From positions 1,821,501 through 1,885,500 of the forward strand of contig NZ_CP127247.1 of the NCBI RefSeq assembly GCF_030285785.1: a stretch of 64,000 nucleotides of DNA, given 5' to 3'. Origin of the DNA: Parasedimentitalea psychrophila. Its GTDB lineage: Bacteria > Pseudomonadota > Alphaproteobacteria > Rhodobacterales > Rhodobacteraceae. The notes below the pieces were generated by a model that saw only the letters and a list, made by a program, of their open reading frames with translations, was not told the DNA's origin and ran no database searches. Numbering within the stretch: position 1 is the stretch's first letter; each line of letters begins with the position of its first letter. This document shows positions 17,796 to 26,515 of the stretch, piece by piece. Both the position numbers and the translations under genes were made by a program.

Positions 17796-18698
17796 ATGAC
17801 ATCCCCCAACCCCAACAATACCGATAGCCCGCGCGGCTTGGGTTTTGCCTTGTCCGCCTATGTGATGTGGGGGTTGATGCCGCTCTATATGAAGGCGCTG
17901 TCGCATTTCCCGGCGGCGGAGGTGGTGGCGCATCGGGTGATCTGGGCGGTGCCGGTGGCGGGGCTATTGCTGATTGTGCTGCGCCGCACCGATGATCTTA
18001 TGGCGGCGCTGCGCAGTCCCAAGACGCTGCTGATGGCCGCTGTCACGGCGGCGCTGATCACCGTCAACTGGGGGATCTATGTCTGGGCGATTGCCAATGG
18101 CCATGCGCTGGATGCGGCGCTGGGCTATTATATCAACCCGCTGTTCAGCGTCTTGCTGGGGGCGCTGCTGCTGGGCGAGCGGCCCAGTGCGGTGCAGATG
18201 GTGGCGATTGCGCTGGCCGCTGCTGCGGTTGTGCTATTGACGGTTGCCGCCGGAGGATTGCCGCTGGTGGCCGTTGGATTGACCCTGTCATGGGGCTTTT
18301 ACGCCTTTTTCAAGAAATCACTACCGGTCGGCCCCAATCAGGGATTTATGCTGGAAGTGCTGATCCTGTTGCCGGTGGCGCTGGGCTATGTGATCTATCT
18401 GTCGGTAACCGGCAGCGGACATATGGGCGGCGCAGGGCTGGACACCGCGCTGCTGCTGGGCTGTGGCCTCGTCACCGCGGTGCCACTGATCACCTATGCC
18501 AATGGCGCCAAACTGTTGCGGCTGTCGACCATTGGCATCCTGCAATACATCGCCCCCACGATGATCTTCCTGATCGCGGTGTTTGCCTTTGGCGAGGAAT
18601 TCGGCGGCGCCCGGATGATTGCCTTTCCGATGATCTGGGCGGCTTTGGTGATCTATTCGGTGCCGCTGGTGAAACAGCTGCGGCGCAAGCCTGCCTAG
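17796..18698 (+). CDS. rarD: RarD-type EamA family permease
   Basis: A 300-residue transporter of the drug/metabolite superfamily with ten predicted helices in two EamA repeats. RarD marks are the opening GLGFALSAYVMWGLMPLYMK, NWGIYVWAIANGHALDAALG, YYINPLFSVLLGALLLGERP and LQYIAPTMIFLIAVFAFGE. RarD proteins were named for chloramphenicol sensitivity; the transported substrate is unknown. Its stop codon overlaps the convergent SGNH hydrolase stop by 4 bp. Confidence 0.9.
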   Translation: MTSPNPNNTDSPRGLGFALSAYVMWGLMPLYMKALSHFPAAEVVAHRVIWAVPVAGLLLIVLRRTDDLMAALRSPKTLLMAAVTAALITVNWGIYVWAIANGHALDAALGYYINPLFSVLLGALLLGERPSAVQMVAIALAAAAVVLLTVAAGGLPLVAVGLTLSWGFYAFFKKSLPVGPNQGFMLEVLILLPVALGYVIYLSVTGSGHMGGAGLDTALLLGCGLVTAVPLITYANGAKLLRLSTIGILQYIAPTMIFLIAVFAFGEEFGGARMIAFPMIWAALVIYSVPLVKQLRRKPA

Positions 18699-19393
18699 GG
18701 GATATGTCGCGCCAGGTTCTCGGCCCATAATGCGTAGGCTGCCGGGTTGGGGTGAAACCCGTCCGGGGCAGCCAGTGCTGGATCCTGGGGCAGGGTCAAT
18801 GGAATATGGGTGACGTTGCCATGCCCGTCGGCCAGTTCCCCCAGTCCCGCATCCAGCCGGGCCGCATGACGCCCCAGAACCCAGGCCAGAGGCTGCGGTA
18901 GCAGCGGAAAGTGCTGTATCGGGGGCACACCGGATGACAGAATGTGGCGCACGCCGAACTGCTGTTTCAGCAGCGTCCACAGCTCTGACTGGCTTGCCAG
19001 AAAACGCGACACGCTGGTGGCGCGGGTGACATCATTGACACCCAGGGCAATGACGGCGCAGTCAAAGGTTTGCCCCTGCAGAGGCCGCAACCGGGATATG
19101 GCGTCGCGGGTGGTATGACCCGTTGCTGCCTCCAGCCGCCAGGTCACCGCACGGCGCCTCGACAGCTGCTGCACCAATTGCCCGCTCAGCGCCTCGGATT
19201 GGGTATCTGCACCCACCCCAGCGGCAGAGCTGTCACCGGTGATCAACAGGCGTAGCGCAGGGCCGCTGCCGTTGGCCCCGGTGCGCTCGCCCTCGGGCTC
19301 GGGCAGTAGCAGGGCCTTGCGACGGACTTGCATAGCCTGAGTGATCAATAACGGCAGCAGCGGGATACGCAGGATCTGGTCCAGGGCAATCAG
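18695..19393 (-). CDS. SGNH/GDSL-type hydrolase
   Basis: An esterase/lipase-fold hydrolase with block I serine in LLITGDSSAAGVG, block III Asn in ALGVNDVTR and the Asp/His pair in PDGFHPNPAAY. An N-terminal hydrophobic segment (LIALDQILRIPLLPLLITQA) precedes it. That segment suggests translation starts at the CTG at 19393, which overlaps the SnoaL stop as CTGA; the first in-frame ATG at 19333 would drop this helix. The frame stays open far upstream, but that part is only an antisense or offset reading of other genes. The substrate is unknown. Confidence 0.82.
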   Translation of the reverse strand: MIALDQILRIPLLPLLITQAMQVRRKALLLPEPEGERTGANGSGPALRLLITGDSSAAGVGADTQSEALSGQLVQQLSRRRAVTWRLEAATGHTTRDAISRLRPLQGQTFDCAVIALGVNDVTRATSVSRFLASQSELWTLLKQQFGVRHILSSGVPPIQHFPLLPQPLAWVLGRHAARLDAGLGELADGHGNVTHIPLTLPQDPALAAPDGFHPNPAAYALWAENLARHIP

Positions 19394-19800
19394 CTGAGCG
19401 CCTCGCGGTATTTCAGAAATCGTGCATCGGTCATCACCCGCGCATTCACCGCCTCGCGCAGGGCGCCGACTGATTTGTAAGGGCGCATGGTCACCTCGAA
19501 CACTTGGATCAATCCGTCGTTGTTCAGGGTGATCAGATCCACCCCAACAGCGTCGAGTGTACCGATTTTGCATTGAAATTCCAGTGCCCAATCGTTGCCA
19601 TCGCCCATCACCCGGCGATAGCTGAAATCGCTGAACACTTTGCCCACATGACCCAGCACCGCCGCCACCGGCTCTCGCCCGGTCCAGGTTTTCCAGTAGG
19701 TGGGTGGCAGAAACTTCACGTCCTCGGCCAGTAAGCCGGCGATTTTGCTGTCGTCGCCTGAGGCCACGACCTCCATCATGGCGCTGAGTGTTGGATGCAT
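19390..19800 (-). CDS. SnoaL/NTF2-like small protein
   Basis: A 136-residue alpha+beta-barrel protein of the NTF2/SnoaL-like superfamily, with the pattern LSAMMEVVASGDDSKIAGLL, AEDVKFLPPTYWKTWTGREP and the closing strands DLITLNNDGLIQVFEVTMRP. Such proteins are ketosteroid-isomerase-like enzymes or ligand-binding proteins; no catalytic pair can be assigned here. The ATG at 19800 follows AAGGAGAGACC. It is the first gene of a two-gene unit with the SGNH hydrolase, which starts inside its stop codon. Confidence 0.8.
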   Translation of the reverse strand: MHPTLSAMMEVVASGDDSKIAGLLAEDVKFLPPTYWKTWTGREPVAAVLGHVGKVFSDFSYRRVMGDGNDWALEFQCKIGTLDAVGVDLITLNNDGLIQVFEVTMRPYKSVGALREAVNARVMTDARFLKYREALS

Positions 19801-19907
19801 TGGTCTCTCCTTTGGTTCTTCCAATCCTGCGGCGATGTGCAGAAGAGGGGCAAGCCCGACGTTGCGGGAACTTGCCCCCGCAGCCTGCAGGCGCTAGGCA
19901 GGCGCCT

Positions 19908-20561
19908 ATGGCAGTATCAAGCGAATATACCCCACCGCAGGACCCGTTAGAGTACCTGCATTCCGACGCCCAGATCGTGGCGGTGAACAAACCCGCCGGA
20001 TTGCTTTCGGTGCCGGGCCGGGGCGCGCATCTGGCCGATTGTCTGCTGACCCGGGTGCAGATCGCATTCCCCGAGGCGCTGCTGGTGCATCGGCTGGATC
20101 GCGACACCTCAGGGGTGATCCTGTTTGCCCTGACCCCGCATGCGCAGCGCAATCTGTCGATGCAGTTTGAACAGCGCAGCACTCGCAAGGTCTATGTCGC
20201 CCGCATCACCGGCCGGCTGGAGCCGCGCACCGGCACCGTGGATCTGCCACTGATCGTGGACTGGCCCAACCGGCCGCGGCAGATGGTCTGTCACCATACC
20301 GGCAAGGCCTCACTCACCGATTGGAATGTGGTCAAATACGGCGCCGATGAAACCCGGGTGCGGCTGACCCCCAAGACCGGCCGGACCCATCAGCTGCGGT
20401 TGCATATGTTGGCGCTGGGTCATCCGATCCTGGGCGATCCGCTCTATGCCACCGGCGATGCGAGAGAGCATGACCGGATGATGCTGCATTCGCAGGAACT
20501 GCGGGTCAAGCACCCCGAGACCAGCCAATCCATCAAGTTCCGCGCCAAGCCTGATTTTTGA
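19908..20561 (+). CDS. RluA-family rRNA/tRNA pseudouridine synthase
   Basis: A 217-residue enzyme matching the short RluA form without an S4 domain. The catalytic Asp64 is in HRLDRDTSGV, AVNKPAGLLSVPGRG is the N-terminal motif, and LTPKTGRTHQLRLHMLALGH with ILGDPLYA form the C-terminal motifs. The E. coli counterpart modifies U746 in 23S rRNA and U32 in several tRNAs. The start at 19908 matches the family start; the frame is open further upstream, but that part antisenses the SnoaL gene. Confidence 0.9.
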   Translation: MAVSSEYTPPQDPLEYLHSDAQIVAVNKPAGLLSVPGRGAHLADCLLTRVQIAFPEALLVHRLDRDTSGVILFALTPHAQRNLSMQFEQRSTRKVYVARITGRLEPRTGTVDLPLIVDWPNRPRQMVCHHTGKASLTDWNVVKYGADETRVRLTPKTGRTHQLRLHMLALGHPILGDPLYATGDAREHDRMMLHSQELRVKHPETSQSIKFRAKPDF

Positions 20562-20660
20562 TCTGAGAATATCTCGTGGAGTTCCCGCCGGGGCCGCTTG
20601 CGGCTGGGGCAGGCGCAGGCCGTGCGTTGCGCATGGAATGCGGGGCATTTAACATAATAC

Positions 20661-20676
20661 GTTTCGCGCGCGAAAC
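20661..20676. repeat. Perfect 16-bp palindrome in the rluA/fucosyltransferase gap
   Basis: GTTTCGCGCGCGAAAC is perfectly self-complementary and lies between two convergent gene ends. It could be a transcript-end hairpin or a protein-binding site. There is no T-run on either strand. Confidence 0.6.
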
Positions 20677-20707
20677 AACCTAACGTTGAATTAATCTGCA
20701 GCCCCGC

Positions 20708-21553
20708 TCAGGTGCTGATCTTCAACCAGTCTGGCGGCAGGATATCGGGGTTGCTCAGCTTTGGATCTCCGAACCATTTTGCAGGCCCTGCGACCCGCTT
20801 GTTCGGGGATTGGTTCAGCCAGGCCGCCCACCATGAAAACGAGCTGTTGCCGATAATGTTATGCTGGCACAGGCTCATCAGTCGCATGTCTTCGAAATCA
20901 GTGTCGGGCCCGTTGAAATCCACCACCACCTTGGCGCAGGGCAACGGCAGGTTGTCCTTGGCCCATTGTGGATCGTCTGAGAACACATAGACCGTAGGAG
21001 CGCCCGGCAACCCGTCCAGCAGCCGTGTCAAGGCGGCCTGGTAATAGGCATGATCACAGAGCACATGGGCGCCGAGGGTCAGGTAATCGCCACGCCGGAC
21101 ATGCAGCGAGATCGCGGTGTCGGCGGCAATCTGATCGGCCATCTCGGCGTTCTGCGCATTGGAAAACGCCGGGAAGGTAAAGGCGCTGCGAATCTGCGCC
21201 TCGATATGGGCAAAATAGCGCTCGGATTGCCAATAGCCATGCAGATAACTGCCATCGCCCCAGCCCTCGATCGCGGCGTTGTAGCCCAGGCCCTTTTCAC
21301 GCCGGAACCGCGGCGCAGTGCCCAAGGCCCGCCACAGCGCATAGCGCAGCTGTGCCTGCTGTTTCAGTGGCGGCAGCGCCGTTGGCGGCGCCAGATCCAG
21401 ATCAAAAACCCGGGTGGGAACGCCTTCGCCGCGCCGCTCGGCGCCGCGCGTATCCAGCGCCACCGGCACGTTATGGCGCGCCGCCAACCCGGCTGCGGCG
21501 GCATATTGAAACATCTGGTTTCCCAGTCGGCCATGCAGGCGGGCAGTGATCAC
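20708..21553 (-). CDS. Alpha-1,2-fucosyltransferase (GT11 family)
   Basis: A 281-residue GT11 glycosyltransferase. The start MITARLHGRLGNQMFQYAAA is the GT11 motif I, the GDP-fucose-binding HVRRGDY motif is at about residue 150, and the late region NIIGNSSFSWWAAWLN is motif III. Members transfer fucose from GDP-fucose to galactose on surface polysaccharide. No fucose synthesis or export gene is nearby, so it would act with pathways encoded elsewhere. The gene stands alone; a glyoxalase-related gene is divergent 247 bp away. Confidence 0.92.
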   Translation of the reverse strand: MITARLHGRLGNQMFQYAAAAGLAARHNVPVALDTRGAERRGEGVPTRVFDLDLAPPTALPPLKQQAQLRYALWRALGTAPRFRREKGLGYNAAIEGWGDGSYLHGYWQSERYFAHIEAQIRSAFTFPAFSNAQNAEMADQIAADTAISLHVRRGDYLTLGAHVLCDHAYYQAALTRLLDGLPGAPTVYVFSDDPQWAKDNLPLPCAKVVVDFNGPDTDFEDMRLMSLCQHNIIGNSSFSWWAAWLNQSPNKRVAGPAKWFGDPKLSNPDILPPDWLKIST

Positions 21554-21800
21554 GGCGCGGTCCTTTGATCATTCGGCTGGCGCCTTCATATGTGGTCCTG
21601 GTGATCAAAGCCAGTCGGGGATTGACCAGGGGGCCGCGCCTGCCTATCTAGGCCGCAGGTTCAGGTCCCTGCCGCTCGCGGCCCTTTGGCTATGGTGAAA
21701 CCTGCTTGATCTACATCTTCCGCCCACAATCATGGCGCGCCAGATGGCAATGCGAGCCCCGTCAGAAATAACGCGCCCGTTGATATTGGACGAGGCAAAG

Positions 21801-22241
21801 ATGATGAAGACCCCTATTCTGGCTCCGGTTTCGGAGCTGAAGGCGCAGGCGAAACGCTTGCGCGACAGGCTGCGCTTTAGCGGCCATGAGATCAGTCACA
21901 GCAAATCGCTTGAGCTATTGGCGCAGCAACATGGTCTGCGGGACTGGAACACACTGAGTGCCCAGGCGGGCAACAAACTGCATCTGCGGATCGGAGAGCG
22001 GGTGCAGGGGTGCTATCTGGGGCAGCGATTTGCCGCCACCATACGCAGTCTGACGGTGCTGGGGGATGGCGAGCAACGCCGCATTACCCTGCATTTTGAT
22101 GTACCGGTTGATGTGGTTAAATTCGACAGTTTTTCAAACTTTCGCCAACGGGTCAGCGGCACCATTGGCTGGGATGGCTGCTCGGTCAGCAAAACCTCGG
22201 ACGGGGTGCCGCAGTTGAGTGTCGAGCTGATATCGGTCTGA
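21801..22241 (+). CDS. Glyoxalase-related protein (Glyoxalase_8-like N-terminal domain)
   Basis: About 146 residues. The N-terminal half has the pattern ELKAQAKRLRDRLRFSGHEI, SHSKSLELLAQQHGLRDWNT, LSAQ seen in the 'glyoxalase superfamily-like' small proteins. The C-terminal half is a beta-rich stretch ending QLSVELISV. No metal-binding glyoxalase triad is visible, so enzymatic activity should not be assumed. ATGATG gives two starts (21801 or 21804), with GAGG upstream. It stands alone between two minus-strand genes. Confidence 0.7.
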   Translation: MMKTPILAPVSELKAQAKRLRDRLRFSGHEISHSKSLELLAQQHGLRDWNTLSAQAGNKLHLRIGERVQGCYLGQRFAATIRSLTVLGDGEQRRITLHFDVPVDVVKFDSFSNFRQRVSGTIGWDGCSVSKTSDGVPQLSVELISV

Positions 22242-22363
22242 AACAGAGCGGAATTATCTTCAGCGGGCAACCGGCAGGCTCCCGCCTGAAGCCCGCTAGG
22301 GGTGCACCAAGTGCATCCCTGCCGGGCGCGGGAGCACACCGGTTTGTAGCAGAGGCGCGCGCG

Positions 22364-23803
22364 TTATTCCGCAGTCCAGCCGCCGACGGCTTTGACCTCA
22401 AGGAAATCCTCGATGCCCCAGCTGCCGCCTTCGCGGCCATTGCCGGATTGCTTCATGCCGCCAAAAGGCGCCCCGGCAGAGCGGGGCTGACCGTTCATCT
22501 CTACCATGCCCGAGCGCAACTGGCGGGCCATGCGGTTGGCGCGACCCATGTCCTGGGTCTGGACGTAGTTGGTCAGGCCATAAGGCGTGTCATTGGCGAT
22601 CTCGATGGCTTCCTCCTCGGTGTCGAAGGGGATCATCGCCAGAACCGGGCCAAAGATTTCCTCACGCGCCACAACCATCTGGTTGGTTACATCGGCAAAA
22701 ATGGTGGGTTTGACATAAAAGCCCTTGTTCAGCCCATCGGGACGCCCGGTGCCACCGGCAACCAGCTTGGCGCCTTCGTCGATGCCTGCCTGGATCAGGC
22801 CTTGGATCTTTCCCCACTGCAATTCATTGACCACCGGGCCGATGTGGCGGCCCTCTTGCGAGGCTGGGCCCACAGTGATCTTGCCAGCGACCTCGGCAGC
22901 GGTGGCGACCGCCTGATCATAGATGCCGCGCTGCACCAGCATCCGGCTCGGCGCATTGCAGCTCTGGCCGGTGTTGTTCATCATATGCAGCACGCCGCGT
23001 TTGACAGCCTTTTCATCGGCATCGTCAAAAATCACGTTGGCGCCCTTGCCGCCCAGTTCCAGGTGAACCTTTTTCAGGGTGTCGGCCGCAGATTTGGAAA
23101 TCGCGGTGCCGGCGCGGGTTGAGCCGGTAAAGGACACCATGTCCACATCCGGATGCGCCGACAGGGTTGAGCCGACGCCCACACCGTCGCCGTTGACCAG
23201 GTTGAAGACGCCGGGCGGAAAACCTGCCTCGTCCATCATTTCGGCAAAGATCATCGCGTTCAGCGGGCTTTGCTCGGAGGGTTTCAGAACCATGGTGCAG
23301 CCGGAAATCGCTGCCGCGCCAACCTTGAGGGTGATCTGGTTCATCGGCCAGTTCCACGGGGTGATCAGCGCCGCAACGCCGACGGCTTCGTGGATGATTA
23401 TGTCATTGGGCGCGTGGTCGCCCAGCGGTTTTTCGAACTGGAACGCCTTGGCGGCCCGGATGAAGTTCTTCAGGTGGCCAACGCCGGCGCCAACCTGCTG
23501 GCTGCGGGCCATGTCAATTGGGGCCCCCATCTCAGATGACATCGCCTGAGCCAGATCCTCGCCACGGGCCTTGTAGGCCTCGACCAGCTTTTCGACCATG
23601 GCGATACGCTCGGCCGGCGGGGTTGCCATCCATCCTGGCAGCGCTGCCTTGGCGGCGGCGACGGCGGCGTTGGTATCGGCCTCGCTGCCCAGTGAGATCA
23701 CCGCGCAGGCCTCCTCGGTTGAGGGGTCGATCACCGCAAAGTCATTGGCTGCCGACGGGGCGACCCAACGGCCATTGATGTAAAAATCACGTTTCTCGAT
23801 CAT
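22364..23803 (-). CDS. NAD(P)+-dependent aldehyde dehydrogenase
   Basis: A 479-residue ALDH of standard length. The nucleophile is Cys282 in NNTGQSCNAPSRM and the general base Glu lies in LELGGKGANVIF. The cofactor-binding ITPWNWPMNQ and FTGSTRAG motifs and the REEIFGPV motif are all intact. The substrate is not evident; the GQSCNAPSR active-site variant is shared by broad-range DhaS-like dehydrogenases. The ATG at 23803 follows GGGAGAAT. A longer frame (to 23914) has no such signal. It is divergent from the peroxiredoxin gene. Confidence 0.92.
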   Translation of the reverse strand: MIEKRDFYINGRWVAPSAANDFAVIDPSTEEACAVISLGSEADTNAAVAAAKAALPGWMATPPAERIAMVEKLVEAYKARGEDLAQAMSSEMGAPIDMARSQQVGAGVGHLKNFIRAAKAFQFEKPLGDHAPNDIIIHEAVGVAALITPWNWPMNQITLKVGAAAISGCTMVLKPSEQSPLNAMIFAEMMDEAGFPPGVFNLVNGDGVGVGSTLSAHPDVDMVSFTGSTRAGTAISKSAADTLKKVHLELGGKGANVIFDDADEKAVKRGVLHMMNNTGQSCNAPSRMLVQRGIYDQAVATAAEVAGKITVGPASQEGRHIGPVVNELQWGKIQGLIQAGIDEGAKLVAGGTGRPDGLNKGFYVKPTIFADVTNQMVVAREEIFGPVLAMIPFDTEEEAIEIANDTPYGLTNYVQTQDMGRANRMARQLRSGMVEMNGQPRSAGAPFGGMKQSGNGREGGSWGIEDFLEVKAVGGWTAE

Positions 23804-24078
23804 GTCGATTCTCCCAAGACAGACTGTGTTCCCGACCAACCGGTCGGGGAATTGGCGCCACTTTGTCACTGCGCCGGGGTCTCGGCAAGGGACCATATCC
23901 AGAAGTTTGATCAAATGTCAGGGGCACCAGGAGCGGCTGAGGAAGGGGAGCCCATTTTGTATAGCCCAACAGAGGAATTGTTTTTGCACTGGTGCTACGG
24001 CTGAGAGGGTGTAACGCTGGGAAATAGTCTTACATGGTCGTGTATACGATCTGAACTTGAACATTGGAGGAGATCACC

Positions 24079-24729
24079 ATGGGCCTGCGCATCAACGATG
24101 TGGTACCAAATTTCACCGCTGAAACCGATCAGGGAAGCGTCACTTTTCACGATTGGATCGGCGACAGCTGGGCCATCCTGTTTTCCCACCCGAAAGATTT
24201 CACCCCGGTCTGCACCACCGAGTTTTCGGCGGTGGCACAGCTGGCGGATGAGTGGGCCGCCCGCAACACCAAGGTGATCGGGGTGTCGGTGGACGGGGTC
24301 GAGGACCACAAGAAATGGAAGGTCGACATCGAGAGCTATGGCGGTGCCGCCGCAGGATTCCCGATTATTGCCGATGCCGGTCTGGAGGTCTCCAAGGCGT
24401 TTGATATGCTGCCCGCCGAGGCCTATATGCCGGATGGCCGCACCGCAGCGCATAGCGCCACCGTGCGGTCGGTGTTCATCATCGGGCCAGACAAACAGCT
24501 GAAGCTGTCGATGACCTATCCGATGACGGTGGGTCGCAATTTTGCCGAAATCCTGCGGGCGCTGGACGGCTTGCAGATGTCGGGAAAGGGCGTCGCCACA
24601 CCGGCCAACTGGCTGCCGGGTGAGGATGTGATCATTCCGCCGACGGTGTCGAATGAGGATGCCAAGGCGAAATTTGGTGAGTTCGAGACGATTTTTCCTT
24701 ATCTGCGCAAGACCAAAGCGCCGCAGTAA
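24079..24729 (+). CDS. 1-Cys peroxiredoxin (Prx6-type)
   Basis: A 216-residue peroxiredoxin. The peroxidatic Cys45 is in HPKDFTPVCTTE and there is no second cysteine in the whole protein, so it is a true 1-Cys enzyme that must be reduced by an external thiol. The long C-terminal domain (LPGEDVIIPPTVSNEDAK...LRKTKAP) is the Prx6 extension. It detoxifies H2O2 and organic hydroperoxides. GGAGGAG sits upstream of the ATG. The 275-bp divergent gap to the aldehyde dehydrogenase would hold its promoter; I see no clear OxyR site. Confidence 0.93.
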   Translation: MGLRINDVVPNFTAETDQGSVTFHDWIGDSWAILFSHPKDFTPVCTTEFSAVAQLADEWAARNTKVIGVSVDGVEDHKKWKVDIESYGGAAAGFPIIADAGLEVSKAFDMLPAEAYMPDGRTAAHSATVRSVFIIGPDKQLKLSMTYPMTVGRNFAEILRALDGLQMSGKGVATPANWLPGEDVIIPPTVSNEDAKAKFGEFETIFPYLRKTKAPQ

Positions 24730-24737
24730 CAGAAAAA

Positions 24738-24815
24738 GGGGGCTGTCTGCCCCCTCTGTGCCAAAGCCGGTGGCTTTGGCACATTCACCCCCGAGGATAT
24801 TTTTAGCCAGATGAA
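24738..24815 (+). repeat. Bipartite intergenic repeat, copy 2; overlaps the GT25 3' end
   Basis: Two hairpins, GGGGGC/GCCCCC with a five-base loop (24738-24754) and the 10-bp perfect TGCCAAAGCC/GGCTTTGGCA (24759-24781), are followed by the tail GGATATTTTTAGCCAGATGA. On the minus strand the tail encodes the last residues and stop codon of the GT25 gene (stop at 24803-24805). The hairpins probably end the peroxiredoxin transcript. Confidence 0.85.
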
Positions 24816-25519
24816 GAGAGTCTCTTGATCCTTGCCCGATAGCGCGCACGCTTCCATTCGCGCTGTAGTTTTTCCAGCAGTGGTTTTGAGGTCCCAATTG
24901 TGCTGCCGCCGGTCTCGGCTGTGCGGTCGATCACGCAAGCGGGGGAAATCACGGCAAGGTGTATTCCGGTGTGCCAGTGCATTTGAAGAAAGCTATCGAC
25001 GGGCCGGTCAAAGGGCGCCGAGATATCGAGCAGTGATTTTGCCGCCGCGCGACTGACCAGTTGAGCCGATGTGCGAAGCGGTGTGAGCTGTGGCCGGATC
25101 AGTGCGTAGCCGTCCTGGCGGTCGATCTCGGAGCCAAGGTAATCACGAGTTTGTAGCTGGATATATCCAAGCGCGTCCAGGTTCCGCTGGGCCAGGCTAA
25201 GTGCCGCTTCGAAATCCATACTCAACTCAACATCGTCTTCCACCACCAGCGCCGCATCCGCATCACTTTCTAAAAGAGCGGTCCAGACCCTGCGATGGCT
25301 CAGAAAACAACCGACCTCACCGGGGCGCAATGCAAAAGGATAGCGAGGCGCCTGTGGCACCGGTTGATAGGCTGCTGCCAGATCCGCCCTGGACAGGGTG
25401 GAGCCATCTACCGCAGCGATGATTTCACTGTCCGGCCCCAAGCGGGTTCGCAGCTTTTGCACCTGCGCATGCCGCTGGGTGGCGCGGGCAAGGTGGATGA
25501 TGAAGGGTTTGATTCTCAT
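24803..25519 (-). CDS. Glycosyltransferase family 25 (LPS-type)
   Basis: A 238-residue GT25 enzyme: the N-terminal strand IIHLARATQRHAQVQKL, the acidic D-x-D-like motif LVVEDDVEL, LRPGEVGCFLSHRRVWTALL and the late PFDRPVDSFLQMHWHTG block are family marks. GT25 enzymes add sugars, often galactose, to lipooligosaccharide. Its final codons and stop are formed by a copy of an intergenic repeat. Its start codon overlaps, as ATGA, the stop of an open frame that lacks a clear start (see 25520-26005). Confidence 0.85.
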   Translation of the reverse strand: MRIKPFIIHLARATQRHAQVQKLRTRLGPDSEIIAAVDGSTLSRADLAAAYQPVPQAPRYPFALRPGEVGCFLSHRRVWTALLESDADAALVVEDDVELSMDFEAALSLAQRNLDALGYIQLQTRDYLGSEIDRQDGYALIRPQLTPLRTSAQLVSRAAAKSLLDISAPFDRPVDSFLQMHWHTGIHLAVISPACVIDRTAETGGSTIGTSKPLLEKLQREWKRARYRARIKRLSSSG

Positions 25520-26005
25520 GAGGACAGCGAACTCTGTTGCGGTGCAGATGTGGCGCAGTGGGGACCTACAGCAGGTCCAGTCAGAAAACTAGCCCGACAA
25601 CATCGTGGCGCAGCAAGGAGGCGGGTCGGGGCGTAACGGGTCAGCATGCTGGTGGTCATAACAACGACCCGCTCATTGTCCACGCCATTCAGCAAGACTT
25701 CAACCTCAATTTTGTCGGCCGAGATACTGGCGATTGCCAGAGCAGGGGGCGCCCCTCCGCAGGGGGAGGGGCTTGGCTTGGTTCGGGGGGGGTTGGGCTA
25801 GGGTTTATGGAAATCTTAACGCGCCTAAGGAGCTAAACACTTTTCCGACGCCCTTATTGATTGAGTGACGTGAGCAAGAGTTGGATGTCAAAAAGAGGCG
25901 TGAGGGATAATGGAAGTAGGATTAACAATATTTCTGAGATTGAGTCAGTTGCAGCCACAAAAACAATGGCCGACAATGGAGTCGTTACTGCAGCCTGGTA
26001 AGTAA
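25520..26005. other. Gene-poor stretch with decayed coding sequence
   Basis: No intact gene is visible. On the minus strand a frame from 25797 down to 25516 reads partly protein-like (ADKIEVEVLLNGVDNE near its middle) but has no clear start, and its stop overlaps the GT25 start. A perfect GCCCCTCC/GGAGGGGC hairpin lies at 25751-25772 next to a G-run. From about 25840 the DNA becomes AT-richer. A short plus-strand frame (25885-26001, starting MSKRGVRDNGSRINN) then stops just before the broken gene. Confidence 0.5.
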
Positions 26006-26512
26006 GATCGATATTGGTCACTGAAGAAAACAATTTCCCACAAAATTGCCGCCAAAGATTTTGAGGCGGACCCAGGGTATATCGCTGACCTGAAAAACAA
26101 GAGCGAGCTTTCGCACAATGTCGCTGCACTAAACGTTTTCTCAAAGTGGTCTAAGCCCAACAGCAGAGAGTGGGAAAATGCTGATTTGGAGGGAGTTTGG
26201 TACCTTGGTGACCATGATTTTTTGCTTAAGTCCAAACCCAGTTTCATCACCACTGAAAAGAATGAGGCATTTCTTCATTTGGTCTATGCTTCGTCAATGA
26301 CACCCTCAACACAATCGGTTGCGGGGTTGGGCTGTTTTGTCCTCAACAAGATGTTCCAGAATACTCAGTTCGGTAATTGCCGATTTTGTGTTTTAGATCT
26401 CGCGAAGGGCCGTCGGTACTCTGACAAGCAAATCCCAAAAAACGGAGAATTGATGCTTGAACATGAGGTCGCGGGTTTGAGCAGAATGGCCCGGACGATC
26501 TTAGCTGCATAA
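26006..26512 (+). pseudogene. Broken gene of unknown family, AT-richer than surroundings
   Basis: The frame from 26006 to the stop at 26512 is open for 168 codons and reads like real protein (AKDFEADPGYIADLKNKSEL, then LVYASSMTPSTQSVAGLGCF). It has no ATG or GTG start: the nearest candidate is a TTG at 26186, well inside the coherent part. The preceding 120 bp reads protein-like in another plus-strand frame that stops at 25999. This suggests a gene cut by at least one frameshift plus a substitution or small deletion. I do not recognise the family. Base composition differs from both neighbours, which fits recent transfer and decay. Confidence 0.5.
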
Positions 26513-26515
26513 TAC

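Noticed and set aside
19394-20188. Upstream extension of the SGNH hydrolase frame
   Set aside because: This part is an offset reading of the SnoaL gene and antisense to rluA. Only the portion below 19393 has hydrolase motifs.
21801-22241. Functional glyoxalase I
   Set aside because: Only a short domain resembling the glyoxalase-related family is present; no His/Glu metal set is visible.
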